A stretch of 64,000 nt of DNA from Chionoecetes opilio (taxonomy: Eukaryota > Arthropoda > Malacostraca > Decapoda > Majidae), in contig JACEEZ010009492.1 in NCBI GenBank assembly GCA_016584305.1, positions 138,632 to 202,631 of the forward strand, read 5' to 3'. Shown one piece after another: positions 12,701-24,199 of this stretch (its first letter is position 1; each line of letters starts with the position of its first letter). A program made the translations under genes and the position numbers. Under the pieces are notes generated by a model, which was not told where the DNA came from, ran no database searches, and saw only the letters and a program-made list of their open reading frames with translations.

Positions 12701-15700
12701 TCAGTGTTTACAATCTGTATATCAGCTGTTTCCATCAGCAGTATTCAATACCCACACGTTATCCACACGCCGTATAAGTCGACCCCTAGTTTTGGAGAGA
12801 TTTTTTTCAGGCTCAAAGAGTCGACTTGTACGCCGCCATTTACGGTAATACCGAAAATTTTCCGTTTTAGCTACAGCCAGAAACAGTTATTAGGTTTAAT
12901 CAATTATGATAGGTTAGGAATGGGATTTGATTTAGTAGTTGATATTAAGGAAAAAATGATGATTCATGGTTGAATGTACACTGTAAACACTGTTGATGGC
13001 GGGGATGCAGGAACAACAAACCAATATTTGTTCCTCGGAACTAATTTAGTGTGTGAACGTAATCTCAGCACTCGGCCGACTTCCCGGCGAAAAAAGGGCT
13101 GACATTTTGCCAGTGTGAACCAGCCTTTAGTCTCTCAAAGCAGGAGCAGTGTATAGTATGTATCCTTGCCTAAATTTAACAATGTAGTTTAGTATATGAA
13201 TTTTTTTTAAACAGAATTACTTTTGTAAAATCTAAAAAAAAATTGCAATAAAAATCATACATTTTCTAGGGATCATTTCGAGCTTTTAGAATACAGTATA
13301 TGTATTTAAAATGTTTTTGTGTAAACTGCTGCTATGGCTATTGAGCCATACACGTTTGGGAGGCCTTGTGTATGAAAGAAAATAAGATAAAGCTGAGCCA
13401 TCAACACACCTTTCTCTTTGGAAGTTGAGTATCTGTTCTCCCAAGCATCCATCAGTCTGTTGTAGTACCGAGGCTTCTCCATGAACCCAAAGTACTGGTG
13501 TGTTTCTGCTGTGGGAAAGATGCGGGTGAATCTGGAAACAACAAAGTATTTTCAGGTTATTTCAGCACATCAAAATGGTAGTCACTCAAATACTTCAGCT
13601 AGGTTCCAATCTATTATGACCACTGCAGTCTTGTATTTGGGAGTATGCTTCGTGGGAGCATACAAACAGTTTGGCTCTTGGAACCTGTATGCTTGGATGC
13701 TCTATGGCTAATACAGTATAAGTAATTCCTTAGGATAACTATGGACAGAGCTGGCAGGTTAATATTCTGCAGGAATTGGCGGGCTCCACATGCCTTACAG
13801 CTTACATTTTCTCTATTATTTTCAGCTCAGTATATTGTGCAGTAGTTATTCACTTGCGGGAAACAAAAATATAACACTTATTTTTATATAATAATAGTTG
13901 GGTCAAGTTATGTTTAGGTTATGTTATGTTATATTCAGGTTGTGTTAAGGCTTGGTTTAGGTTTTGTTGAGTTATTTAGGTTAAAAACGCAAATTTGATG
14001 GTGCACGACTGCCCGGCTGGTTGACGCCGCCAACTCCTGCGGAATATTTACCTCGCATACTAACAAAGGTTACAATGCACTGAGAGGACATAAGCAAACT
14101 GGCATTATGTACTCACTTGCCCGCCCTGTGCAGCTCGTCCTCAGCCATCAACAAGTGCCGCACATCATCCGGCGCCAGGCTCTCCAGGACAGACGTCAGG
14201 TACTCATTCCGGCCCATAGCGTTGACAGTGATGTGCTTCAGCTGGTAGATATAATAATAATAATAACAATTTTATTCTCCCCCGAAGGCATACAGTAAAA
14301 ATAACAACATAATACATACACATGAGGGAATGAACTTAAGTACAAAAGCAAATGTGTAAATAAAAATAAAACAATTACAATGTTATTCAAATAGCAAAGA
14401 GTCCTTCATTATGGGCATTTAGTCGATTTGCTCAGTATTGCATCTGCCTTCCTAGGGTCTCACCTGTTCCTCTGGGGTCAGAAGCCTCGTGTAAATTCTG
14501 CGGTCTAAACACAGCCCAGATATCTTCTCTCCAAAATTTAGGTCTGCCAGGAGGTTGGTCTAAGGACAGGAAAATCAAGAAAAAAATTCAGATTTAGATG
14601 CAATCTAATTTATTGTTACATTAGTATGTAACAATAAATGATTCAAATTAACCTTCAGCTAAATGAAACGGTAGTCACAAACTAATCAGATTATTTTGCC
14701 CAATAATTTAATTTTCTTCGCGGTAAAAGCTATGTATATTTCTCACAAATTTCTGGCTGTCCCTTTATATTGTCCAGCGGCGGTCAGCTTGGCAATAATC
14801 GCAAGCAAGATAAAGGTAAGTAGTGCAACACAAAATAACACACACACACACACACCTGCTGTTGTTGACTCAGCTTGTCCGGCACATGGAAAGCCACCAT
14901 GTTGAGGAGGTCCGCAATGAGTGGTCCCTTGACGGAGTGGTCCAGGGGCGAGGCAGAGTGCAGGGAGGGAGAAATATTCACCTCCAGCAGCCACGGTCGC
15001 AGACGCTCATCCATTATAACATCAAAACCAAACAGCTCATGGCAGGAGTATCTGTTGTAATTGTACAGATATTAATAGAAGCAAGACTCACGCATGCATA
15101 TGTAGGCAAGAAAGACTTAAGCTTATAACTTCATCTGTACAAACATAACCAGAACTTAATTACTCAAGTGATCTTGATTTTAAAACAAGCATGACTAACA
15201 ACTATTCAAATATACTCATGCATTCTATATCTTAATATAAAATGCAGTTAAAATTTGAAAGATATTAGACATTCCAACTCTATTCCATCTAATCATTTGC
15301 ATTTATAAGTGAGTTTAGTTCATTTTTTTCTTTTGACATAGGAGTAAAGCCTCTGTAAATCGGACCTCTTTATTCCGGATATCGGATAAACCGGACTTTC
15401 AGGGCTCTGCACACCTACTTATAAATTGGCCATTAACCCGGATTATAAGATGGGAATCCGGACATGTGTGCAGGGCTCCGCGTGGCATCCAAACACAAGA
15501 CACTTCCTTGCTCCATGAGTACTCCCACCCACTCAGCGGTTGGATACTGTCTAACTCAGAGAAATTATGATTTATGGTTGTGCATCAGGCGGGAATCTGC
15601 GTCACGGGAGCTCGTGCTCCTACACCTCGCTCGGTTCACCCTCCGTTAATACGAACTTTTGGATAGTCCGTACGGGGGTCTTCCCCTATTGGTCCGATTT

Positions 15701-18700
15701 ATAGAGGGTTTACTGTACTATTGCATCCAAATATTTGATGGCATTTACATTTTCTATATGGCACACACCCCAGTGCAGGTGCCTAACATTTTTGTGACCA
15801 CTTTAGTGATTTTCACTATCGCAGTGTCCGTATATGGATGCAGTGATGTATATTTCTTTTGTGAATTAATTGTTCGGGCTAGATGCTGCCCACTGTGTTT
15901 GGGAGAGAGCCGTGAATATGAAGAAAAAAAGAAAAAGAAAAAAACAACTAAAAAAGTTGACAAATTACAAAAATCTACAAACCATAATTATGGATTCAAA
16001 GATGATTATAAGACTTTTTCTGTAAGCAGTTAATTTCATGAAAAATTGTAGAAATTTCCCATTCAGATAATCATCAATAAATGGATGCAAATTTGTTGCT
16101 GCTTTGAAACCACATCCGCCAATCACCAGGCAGCCATCACCACGTGTTTACATGCACTTCTTCCATGGCTTTCTTCAGACTTTTAGCCATATTTGACACT
16201 TTTAACTTAAGAATGCACAAAGAAATGAAAGGTCCATCAGCAGCATTTCAATGAGGGGTTGCAAGGGATTTTCAGCATTCACACGTCTCTGTTACCTCAC
16301 CCCTGAGACTGTATTGCATGTTGAACTAGGGATGCATCTAAGGAGAGAGGATATTACCTGGATCGCACATTTTTTCTTGCTCGCGCAACTATGTCGTGTT
16401 CCCCGCTAATGATGGTTTTGATCACAAGGTCTGCCACTCTGCTCCACAGCACTGACGTGTCCACACCTTGGGCCTGAAACAGTTAAAGAGAAACTTCTTT
16501 ACAACAAAATATTGCATATAGTTGTTGAAATTAATTTCAAGACAAATTATAAATGAAATATGACAACTTATATTGGTGCAATGTGGATCATAAATTTATC
16601 AGAATGTTTTTGACTTGGATCCCAAGCCATCAAATCACTAGCTACGGCCCGAGACTTTTATTGTATAGCTAGGGGGGGGACCCTAGTCACAGGGCCCCTG
16701 TACAAGGCATGAGTTTTTGCTGTTCATGACTCCTGCAGTGTATATTTTTATACAATTTGTGACTATGTTTAAACCTTAAACTTAACTACCAAAGTGAAGT
16801 TTTCACCTCAAGATAAGGACAACACTGTAAAGGCCTCACCTTGAGGTATCCCCAGAGTGCCTTGAGGGTCCACTTGTGGCCCTGACACTGGCCAGCATCC
16901 ACATTGTGGGTGTAGGATGAGGATGACTTGTTGACGCTGTAGTTAGTGAGGTGCATGTAGCGGTCCGTCAGACTGGTGGACGCGTTGTTGTACTGCACTG
17001 CACCACGATACAAAAAAGAAAATAATCAATTAAATGATTAATTCCATCAAAGCCAAAAACCTTCCTACACTTCAACTGAACCTAAAAATGGCACCATGAC
17101 TTCTTCAAAACAGCCCTTTGTGACAAACATCCTGATGCCTTTCATCCTAACCTCACAAAACTTAATGCTTTTGATGTCACAATGATTTGTCTAACAATGC
17201 ATACAATCATGCTCTGCATAATAAATATATTCAATAATTTTTAGGACAAAGGATATCGTGCAAAATATTTCAAAATCAATATGGGAAAAATTATTAGAAT
17301 GTTATTATTCATATCTGAAGTGGTTAGCGATTAAAATTCATGGAAGTATATTTTGTCTCATTACCTGAGGCAAACCTAACTAGTCCATCTTGGTACAGAT
17401 AGATTCTCAGTGGATGGAAGGAGGTGACGAGTACATATATGCGCATATCAAACTTAGTATCATTGATGAGGTAAGGGCGGCTGATGTATCTTTGAACAAC
17501 TACAGTTGAGTCAGTAGGCACTTGTGTCCACTTGTGGACAACCTGAAATGTAAAAAATATAAATATTCAAATGGTACAATGAAAAGTAATATATTTCAAC
17601 ACAAAAAACATTAGCTAGGTATTTGACCACTGGTCCCACCAGTTCTGTCTTGATGCCCATCCCCTGAATATCCTTCAAATGTCTCTTCCAGTCTCCACTT
17701 GCTCCTGTCCTTACATTTCATCCTTGAACTGTCAAGTGCCTTCCTTTTCCATTTCTCTCAATAATTTATAATTTCAGCACACATCTTCCAATGCACCACT
17801 GTCAATCTTACAACCTCATGCATCAGATGAAGCTCAGAAATTTCAATACTGCCACAAGACAATCAAATCCCATACTGCCATCCCTGCACCCTCCATACGA
17901 TGTCATCCACACAAGTTGTAAGCTGACCTGTATCCCAGTGCCTCTGGCTGAAGCCGGGGGTTTCACAATCCACTTCTTCTTGACACCTTCTTTATCAAAT
18001 GTGGCTTTTAAGGCTTTCATGTCTCCAGGGAGGACAAATGTCTTAGGAATGAATCCAAACCTGTTTAAATCAGAAAAAAAAGTAGTACACTACTAAACAT
18101 AATAATTCCGAAAACTGGCTAATAAACATTACAATAAATTCAGATATGTAGGAAACATTTGTACAATCATTAACAAAAATGCTTACTCTTCCTTTCCAAA
18201 TTTTGTTTGGAGGCGCAAAAAGTTTTTCCAAAGCTTATCTTTGCGACCAATCTGAAAGGTTCCCGGGAAATGGTTGATCTTTTGAAATTCCCTGACTGAT
18301 TTGAAGCAGGGAGACTTCATGTGCTTCCCCCACGTGCCACACCACTGCAAGGTTTCTGAAATTAAGAACAGCGATTGGTTATAACATGAAAATGAGTGGG
18401 AGTAGATAAAAGAAAAGAAAAAAAAAGTGACATGATTGAACAGAAGGAAAATATTAGCAGTAATGGATGTGCGACAAAGTATAGTTGTCAGACAAAACAG
18501 CAAAAATATCACGTTAATTACAGGGAATCCCTATGTAGCAACCATGTCCTTGAACATACTCAAGAATCCAAATAGACAGAGGAAAAAAATATAAAATATA
18601 TTCAGACTTAGTAGACTAAGGCATTTATGAGACTAACTCAAGTTATCTACTATCTCTGAGGCCCGCTCCTATCCATCAAACCGTCTAACCCTAGATATTG

Positions 18701-21244
18701 TCCTTTAGCAATTAATCTCCAGCACTTATATTATTTTCCTTGCCTTTGTATTCAATGCCCATGCCTGTAAATATACAAATAGGTAAAATAAATGCAATGC
18801 TTTATTCTAAAAAAAAACTACTTACTTTTTGTTATCTTGAATCCTGAATTGGAAATAGTTTTTCTGACAATAAGGGGAGTGATATTGGTAAACCTCCACT
18901 TGAGCAACCTTCCAATTACAACTGGAAGATCTACAGTCTTCTCATTGTACTGGCAGAAATTGATTGAAGGCGGCACATGAGAAAACAGACTAGGGGTGAA
19001 GGATGGCAGTGGGGAAGGTGCAGGTATTTCTGCATACAACAAAGATCCTGTAAAGCAAAACAACACATTCGTTAATTCTTAGTATAAGAATCAAGATGTT
19101 ATCAAGATCCTTTATGGTCAAAAAGTAAAACTAACATAAGTAATAAACCAGCAAGAGTAGAAAGCATTAAGATTGTTGACAAACAGTTGAGCATTTCCAA
19201 AAGGTATGGCAGTAAAAGGCAATAGTGTGCCCGTTGCCGGGAGCCCCAACACCCCGCCCAGCCTCACCGTCCTCGTTGGCTGCCACGCCGTGCTCGTTGA
19301 TGCAGATGGTGCTCAGCGCCTCGCTGGCCACCGACCGAAGCGAGCACGTTGATCCCACAGTCACGGAACTGATCACACTCTGGTCATCTGTGGGCAACAG
19401 ATGAATGTAGTTGTCTGTATTGAATGTAGTCCTCCATGTATTTGTATGAATTTATGAATTTGAATGTAGTCCTATATCACATTTATGAATAAAAAAAATT
19501 GTTGTTGTAAATGGGAGTCTAATCAGTCAGTAATAATATAAGATGAGCATAAGATCAAGGCTGAACTAAATTTCATTCAAATTCTTTAAACATGATAGAA
19601 ATTTAAGAAATGTTTCATGTGGTCCATGTAATCTTATTTAAATGTTTGACAAGCATCTGTCAAGTGCATAATTGACTTAAAAGTGGTTTGTTGGAAAGAA
19701 GATCTACTTCTTTCACAAGAATATTATAAACCACAACTTTCTCAGTTTTGAATTCTAACGCTAACTCTAAAATCATCAAATCACAATACAGCATGCTCAC
19801 AATTCAATGCTTAACGAACACAGAATTTAAGTACCACATTACAGCATGATTGCGATGATATAGGTGCCACAGAGCCTCCTCGTATACTGAGATCCTCGTA
19901 TACTGAGGGGATTAATGCATGGGTTGAAATGGGATGCATTCCTAAGCACTGGTAACACTGATTCATGACTGTGTATTCCTTTTCTAAGCATGGGCAATGG
20001 GCATACAAATATACAATAGAATGATAAAGCAGTATCAATTGATGGAAGTCTCATAGGCACAAAAAGATTGAAAAATAAACAGGCAGTTACAATGATACAT
20101 AAATTGTTGAAAAAAAATAGTGGACAAAATACTTGGGATGAGAAGGAGAAGGATGGGACACAGACGATTTGGATTCAGAAAAAGAAGGTCATTTGAAACG
20201 AGCTTATTGAGATTTTACTCTGGCGATACATATATCTAACACAAGAAAGGGATGGATGGACGGGCTGCACTTGAAGACTTGATCATTCTTTTTCTTAACA
20301 AGATATGAACTCTTCAGCCAAAGTTCCTTTTAGGTTATAAAACTAAGCTGAGAATGTTTGCAAAATACCTGGCAAATCAGATCTTAAAGGCAAACTGAAC
20401 TATATAAGTATTACTCACCCTCTCCACAACTTTCATCATCTTCATTATTCGTCAACGTGAGCTCATCCTCCAACTCATCCTCGGACGAGTCGAGGTAGTT
20501 GTCATCATCCTCCAACTCCTCGTCTGGCACACAGGCGCCACTCAGGTTTGAGGGCTCCAGGACAGAGGGATCTGCTCCCCCCCCAGAGCACCCCTCGGGC
20601 AGCTGGGTCACATATTCCAGAGTGGCAGGTGACAGGCCACCATTTCCCTTCCCATTAATTAATGGTTGGTGACCGGGATACAATTCAACACTGTTCTGTC
20701 CAGTCAATTCACCTTCACGTCTGCACTCAAATGTACCATCAGTTCTTAGGTTCTCCCCACTTCCTAAATTGCCTACACTTTCACTGCTACCACTACCACT
20801 ACTACTGCTGCTGCTGCCGTTCTCTCTCTTCGTACAGGAGCAGGAGGGTTCTGTGTTTGGAGATGTGGACTCCTGTCCTGTTTCTGATTTAAACGTTCTA
20901 ATATTATGTTCACACAGTGGCATAGACTCCCCCTTGACACTTGTGCAGTCCAGGGGAGGCATTCCCCCATCCTGACATGACGAAACTAGGGGCTCTATCG
21001 GCTCTGAACCACTCTTGGTTCGCTGTCGCTTGTTGTGCAAGGAGAGGGGTGCATTTTCACTTTCAGCAAGGCCTGTGTTGTCTGGACTGTGTCGCTTGCA
21101 GAGGGTCTGCTGTGCAACAGCAGTGGGGGACCTCACAGCAGCAGCAGGGGATGAGTCAGCACCCTTCATCATGTTGCAGTGTTGGCCGGCCGCCACAGGG
21201 TTGAGGGGTGGCCGCTGAGAGGATGACCACTGCCGGTTCGACAT
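460..21244 (-). CDS. TTLL4: Tubulin polyglutamylase, TTLL4-type (14 coding exons)
   Basis: This gene encodes an ATP-dependent tubulin-tyrosine-ligase-like enzyme. The family adds glutamate side chains to tubulin tails and, for TTLL4, to some non-tubulin proteins such as nucleosome assembly factors. My exon model on the minus strand is 21244-20419, 19387-19268, 19047-18826, 18355-18187, 18060-17928, 17542-17365, 16997-16840, 16473-16358, 15051-14856, 14559-14464, 14241-14117, 13531-13410, 5441-5368 and 630-460. All junctions are GT-AG, all phases match, and the total is 2706 nt (901 aa). Visible signatures are the ATP-site segment [12 protein letters not shown], the block [22 protein letters not shown], and the metal-binding [12 protein letters not shown]. 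The C-terminal part with [19 protein letters not shown] fits TTLL4 best; TTLL5 is less likely. The start is the first ATG of a long acidic, Ser-rich exon. An exon in the 8 kb intron 12 cannot be excluded, but phases do not require one. Confidence 0.86.
982..1281. repeat. TA-rich microsatellite
   Basis: About 300 bases of (TA)n are broken by CTGTAA and similar interruptions at about 45-60 base intervals. It abuts the left end of the hAT-like element. All ORFs here are repeats of Ile-Tyr and not coding. Confidence 0.95.
1855..2117. mobile_element. PIF/Harbinger-type MITE
   Basis: The termini are AGGCCGGTTCCCATTAG and CTAGTGGGAACCGGCCT, and TAA lies on each side as a 3 bp target duplication. 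The GC-rich interior has paired ACGGCCGCCGTTGC arms. Non-coding. Confidence 0.72.
2119..3397. mobile_element. Inverted-repeat element with TTAAAGTAATCGTCCAGACC ends
   Basis: The terminal repeat on the left is matched by its reverse complement at about 3377-3397. A short plus-strand frame near 2425 begins [19 protein letters not shown], faintly like the start of a THAP zinc finger, but it breaks soon after. The element is therefore a non-autonomous or decayed transposon of uncertain superfamily. Confidence 0.55.
3637..3727. repeat. TA microsatellite with GA tail
   Basis: (TA)n of about 90 bases follows the right end of the hAT-like element and is followed by (GA)n to about 3750. Confidence 0.95.
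5491..5737. repeat. Short interspersed element-like repeat in TTLL4 intron 13
   Basis: It begins after a G run with CACTCAGTAGAGCGCATACC and ends with AACTTCGTTGGCGGAGGTAA. CTCCGCC near the start pairs with GGCGGAG near the end, giving short inverted termini. No coding sequence is visible. It probably belongs to a dispersed MITE or SINE family. Confidence 0.45.
7356..8383. mobile_element. pogo/Tigger-like element with TA target duplication
   Basis: The ends are CAGGAGAACCTCGTTTATCC and its near reverse complement at 8362-8383, flanked by TA on both sides. The terminal style (CAGG..ACCTCGTTTATCC) is that of Tc1/mariner-superfamily pogo/Tigger elements. The original interior is short; most of the length is the LINE fragment inserted at about 7483-8265. 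Confidence 0.72.
7483..8265 (-). pseudogene. LINE fragment: RNase H domain and zinc-finger tail
   Basis: The minus-strand frame at 8261-7797 contains [13 protein letters not shown] and [20 protein letters not shown], the RNase H signature found in I- and Jockey-group retrotransposons. After a frameshift it continues as [20 protein letters not shown] and DPHCPWC, the typical C-terminal Cys/His region. It ends in a (CAA)n tail at 7502-7483. The element is 5'-truncated, frameshifted and inserted in the Tigger-like element. Confidence 0.78.
9200..10722. mobile_element. Long foldback (palindromic) element
   Basis: The left arm (about 9200-9500, from CATATAGACTGGTTTATCAG) is repeated in inverted orientation at about 9660-9926 and resumes at 10702-10722 (CTGATAAACCAGTCTATATG). 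The right arm is split by the Tigger-like element at 9929-10699. Arms of about 300 bases could form a strong hairpin. Confidence 0.7.
9929..10699. mobile_element. pogo/Tigger-like MITE, complete
   Basis: It starts CAAGGAGGTCCCGTTATACG and ends CGGGACCTCCCTG, with TA on each side. The insertion splits the right arm of the palindromic element, and removing it restores that arm. A truncated relative is at 43803-44240. Confidence 0.75.
10735..11350 (-). pseudogene. LINE reverse-transcriptase C-terminal fragment
   Basis: Minus-strand frames read [20 protein letters not shown], then [40 protein letters not shown] and [13 protein letters not shown], ending RRVTRHIPN and a stop at 10854. This is the typical C-terminus of an arthropod non-LTR retrotransposon. 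Frameshifts separate the pieces. Confidence 0.75.
11370..11479. mobile_element. Small MITE with CCATAGACCACTATATCTCT ends
   Basis: About 110 bases are bounded by a 20-base perfect inverted repeat. The interior is GC-rich and non-coding. Confidence 0.65.
11878..12687. mobile_element. Inverted-repeat element with CCGTATTTTACGGCTTATAA ends
   Basis: The ends TACCGTATTTTACGGCTTAT and the reverse complement at 12662-12687 bound 810 bases, with TA at the borders. Inside, a unit of about 150 bases containing CTGCTAGTGTTGATG and TTTACCACCAGG occurs two to three times. A related host element surrounds the composite at 39528-40982. Confidence 0.65.
13410..19047 (-). CDS. TTLL4: TTLL4 exons 3-12: tubulin-tyrosine ligase catalytic domain
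   Basis: These ten exons hold the TTL domain. The order is [11 protein letters not shown] (domain entry), [47 protein letters not shown] (nucleotide contact), [70 protein letters not shown] (acidic and Asn metal ligands), then the C-terminal extension with [16 protein letters not shown] and [21 protein letters not shown]. No key block is missing and no stop interrupts it, so the enzyme is probably active. Introns are 0.1-1.3 kb and mostly free of large transposons, in contrast to intron 12. Confidence 0.87.
14250..14400. repeat. Small repeat remnant in TTLL4 intron 10
   Basis: It begins (TAA)n and AACAATTTTATTCTCCCCCG, the look of a retrotransposon 3' end, and sits right against the exon 11 acceptor. 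No protein is visible. Confidence 0.3.
15346..15718. mobile_element. Tigger-like MITE in TTLL4 intron 8
   Basis: The left end (GTAAAGCCTCTGTAAATCGG) and right end (reverse complement of CAGTAAACCCTCTATAAATC) are diverged inverted repeats. The body has GGATAACCGGAC-like motifs. Non-coding. Confidence 0.55.
20419..21244 (-). CDS. TTLL4: TTLL4 exon 1: disordered acidic N-terminal region
   Basis: This single exon encodes about 275 residues before the catalytic domain. It is rich in Ser, Pro, Glu and Asp, contains a polyserine stretch, and ends in an acidic block with [16 protein letters not shown]. No folded domain is visible, as is usual for the poorly conserved N-terminal regions of TTLL polyglutamylases. 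The exon ends at a consensus donor (GTGAGTAA) in phase 1. Just upstream, at 21263, there is a likely splice acceptor (CAACAG), so the transcript probably has at least one non-coding 5' exon farther upstream. A five-codon upstream ORF starts at 21263. Confidence 0.82.
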
Positions 21245-21524
21245 TCTACCTCTTGAACACCATCTGTTGACAAATAATGTTTATGATAAAGAGCCTTTCA
21301 TTGTCAAAACACTCAATACACTGGTGCCCCAGTTTTCACAAAATTTGGTTATGACTCCTCACAGATGGATGAAATTCGTGAATACTCCATGAACCACATC
21401 AAATTTTAATGGAAATAAAGATGAATGCTCACTGAGCCATCATCTGACCAGACTTTGGTCCATAATCCATATGGTCATAAAGCTTTGTCTTCCTTCCACA
21501 CCTTTTCCCCTGCTTATCTTTTGG

Positions 21525-21600
21525 TTATAAGAACATAAGAAAATAAGGAGGCTACAAAAGCCCGTGAGACCTACAAGTGGTAGTTCCTGTAAATATAATA
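21525..21600. repeat. Dispersed LINE/SINE 3'-end repeat, copy 1
   Basis: The run GAACATAAGAAAATAAGGAG then GACCTACAAGTGGTAGTTCC recurs in diverged form at 53126-53200 and 53596-53665. It probably marks the 3' end of a retroposon family. Confidence 0.5.
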
Positions 21601-22984
21601 GATATGATGAATTATAATTATTATATGCTCCCTCTAATAAAATATTTCAATGCAATGTCAGATTAATAAATTTCCTGCACGTTCTTCTTGAGTAGCCTCA
21701 TATGCGGCAATCCTGCTAAACACATGACCTCTGCAAATTGGGATGAAATGTATATCAACATGTTTGAAAGAAAGGAATGTCCGCAAGCCAGTTAGCTAAT
21801 TTTGTACAATTTTTCAATTTTGTTATGATGTGGCTATGGTGAATATCTAATATACAGTGTGAGGTGGCAGTTAGGCTATGACAGGGTCATAAGATGGCTG
21901 CTTTATAACACGTATATCTATGGCTATATTCATAATCATGGAAGAGTAAGGTCTTACAAAGATGTGCACATCCATCTTCCCACATCTAAAGGGCTCTGTG
22001 GGGCTTGAAAAGTGTCATCCGTTGTGATATGCCTGAAATATGCAGCTCCAGGGCGTCGAATGGTGCAGGGATTGGACCTACTCATTATTTCAATTACATT
22101 TCACTTATTTCTACTTAATATTAGCCGTCTTCTCTTACAGAGATGTGTAAATGTATACACAATATGAATGTGTAAATTACATTATTGTTATATATCATCT
22201 TCCTGCTATATCATTCACAGTCGTGCACTCCTAGGGGCGGGGTGAGGGGTGGGGGTAGCTCCCATGTAGGCCTACTTGTCACCAAAATTTTGACGAACTG
22301 ATTATGGTTTGTGCATATTTAATGATTGTTTGAATACCGTGTCACATAAGTGGCTTGACGCAGATTACGGGGTAATTAAGGGATGAAATGTAATATTTCA
22401 CGTGGAGATTAAACATTATTTCACAGTTCACCGAGTGGTTTTCAAGCTTCTTCAAGTAATATAAATTTTGTCATGGAAATAATATTTTCTATAGTTTAAT
22501 CCAAAGTACAGTAGATATAAAAGAAAATTGTTCTTTGATTCAATTGCTCGTATAAGATTGAAACACTGAATTTTTTTTTTTAAATGTCTGAATTTTCATA
22601 AATGGTATTAACTTGCATAATGTACTGTACTTGATCTTAGTTATTAGTGCATTGTTTTTTGGTTATTTTTTACATTCACACACCCATACATACATTTTAC
22701 ATATCAAATATAATAAAATCTACACACATTGTGGCAAACACTTGAGAATCTTCTAAAAAAAAAAAAAAAACTTTTCCCTTAAAATTGTCATTCAGATTTA
22801 ACAAATTTGTTATTGCTATGCCCTTGGAGGAAGTATGGGTCCATGGACATGCCCACTCCTGACTCCTACTAGTTATCTCAGCCAGAAACGGTCAGGTTAG
22901 ACTAAATCAGGTTAAGTTAGATAAGACGTGGGGTTTGATTTAGAAACAGGCGACATCAAGACACAAAATAATCAATACTGCGCC

Positions 22985-23760
22985 AGTACGAAGCCGAGCG
23001 GGATATTTGCGGGGAGGCCCGGGAGGGGCGGGGCAGGCCGCCCACAAATTAAAACATACTTTGATTTCCGACAAAAACGAGTGCCAGAATAGTTCAAAAC
23101 ACAAAAAACTATTCAGGATGATAAAGTATCGTCCTTAAAATCAGTGGTAGCCATTAACGAAAATTTACTGTTATCTACATTGTGAAGCTACATATCCATC
23201 TTGGATAATCAAATGAAAATACTACTACTACACATTACTAGGACAAAAGCATAGCATAATAACCTTGATAACATTCAACACGAAATAACTGGACACTCTT
23301 GGCCTGATGTAACAATCATGGGCTGCTGTACGTAACACTCGCTATCACTATATTTTTTTCGACTCGCTCTGCATATAGTAACCTGGCCTCCCTGCATCCC
23401 TCACGCCCGCCGCCCACGTCCCCCGAGTGCCGTGTGCCCCTGTCACGACCCTCGGCCACCCAACACACTCCGGGGCCTCAATACACCGCCACCCCTAGAG
23501 CACAGAGGCCAGGGAGGTCCAGCTGGCCCGCCATCACCGTCCCCGGACATATCACCTCCACCTGGGACAATGACCTTGGACACTTACCCTTCTCTCGAGG
23601 CTCATCTGCATTCCTCGTGACCCCGTGAGTTGCGAGGTGGTTCATGAGGCGCCAGGGCAAGGGGAAGGCGGCCTACCCCCGTCACTACCACCCCATCACT
23701 GCCTCGCCGCGCTTACCCCGCCGCCTTGTTGTCACCTCCTCCCTGTCCTCCCTCTCTTCT
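22985..23760 (-). promoter_or_regulatory. GC- and CpG-rich segment, candidate TTLL4 promoter/5' exon region
   Basis: This stretch stands out from AT-rich surroundings. It contains a GC-box-like GGGAGGGGCGGGGC at about 23022 and many CpGs up to 23760. It lies 1.7-2.5 kb upstream of the TTLL4 start codon, and a likely non-coding-exon acceptor at 21263 needs an upstream first exon. No transcription start can be read from sequence. Confidence 0.35.
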
Positions 23761-24199
23761 CCTCTCCACTTTTGATGTTGTTCATGTATCACGTTACCGC
23801 CTCACAGCCAAATCCCATCCAGTGATGTAGTTTTCGGCTTGCCACGCTGTCCCACAAGGCGTAATAATAGTAGTAAATCCCCGCGTGGCTATGATGGCCC
23901 CCCGCACTTCCTCTACTACTACTACTACTACTGCCAGCCACAATGGGTCGCAAATCTAACTGTAAAATTGATTAGTAAATTACATACCTTATTTAGCCAA
24001 GATACAGCATCCTACGATTGAAGATATGTATCACTTCTATCCTGAGAAAGCACCTGAAGTTCCGTGTATAATCCACAGTGGCGGTGAGAGGTAAATAGGC
24101 GAGTGTAGGGGAAGGCCAAGGGAGTCGGGAGTCTCCCAAAAACTCGCTACCGAGGCGCCGGGGTGCTGCAGGGTGGCGGCGCACGCGTCACCCCGCGGG

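Larger units (their letters stand above)
8962..12847. mobile_element. Inner inverted-repeat element (ends CCGTAAAT-GCGGCGTACAAG), expanded
   Basis: The left end (TACCGTAAATTGCGGCGTAC) pairs with the right end near 12822-12847. Its body (9000-9190 and 11480-11880) matches the shorter copy at 39783-40420 on the opposite strand. The extra 3 kb comes from the palindromic element, a LINE piece and two MITEs. Confidence 0.6.
8663..13126. mobile_element. Outer PIF/Harbinger-like element of a nested stack
   Basis: The left end AGGGTGGTTCACACTAGGC and right end GCCAGTGTGAACCAGCCT form an imperfect terminal repeat. The flank is TAA on the left and TTA on the right, so the target duplication is not perfect. 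Sequence inside each end matches a second copy at 39550-40916 in reverse orientation. The interior has been expanded by later insertions to about 4.5 kb. Confidence 0.62.

Noticed and set aside
20773..21218. Plus-strand and alternative-frame ORFs over TTLL4 exon 1
   Set aside because: Shadows of the Ser/Asp-rich minus-strand exon.
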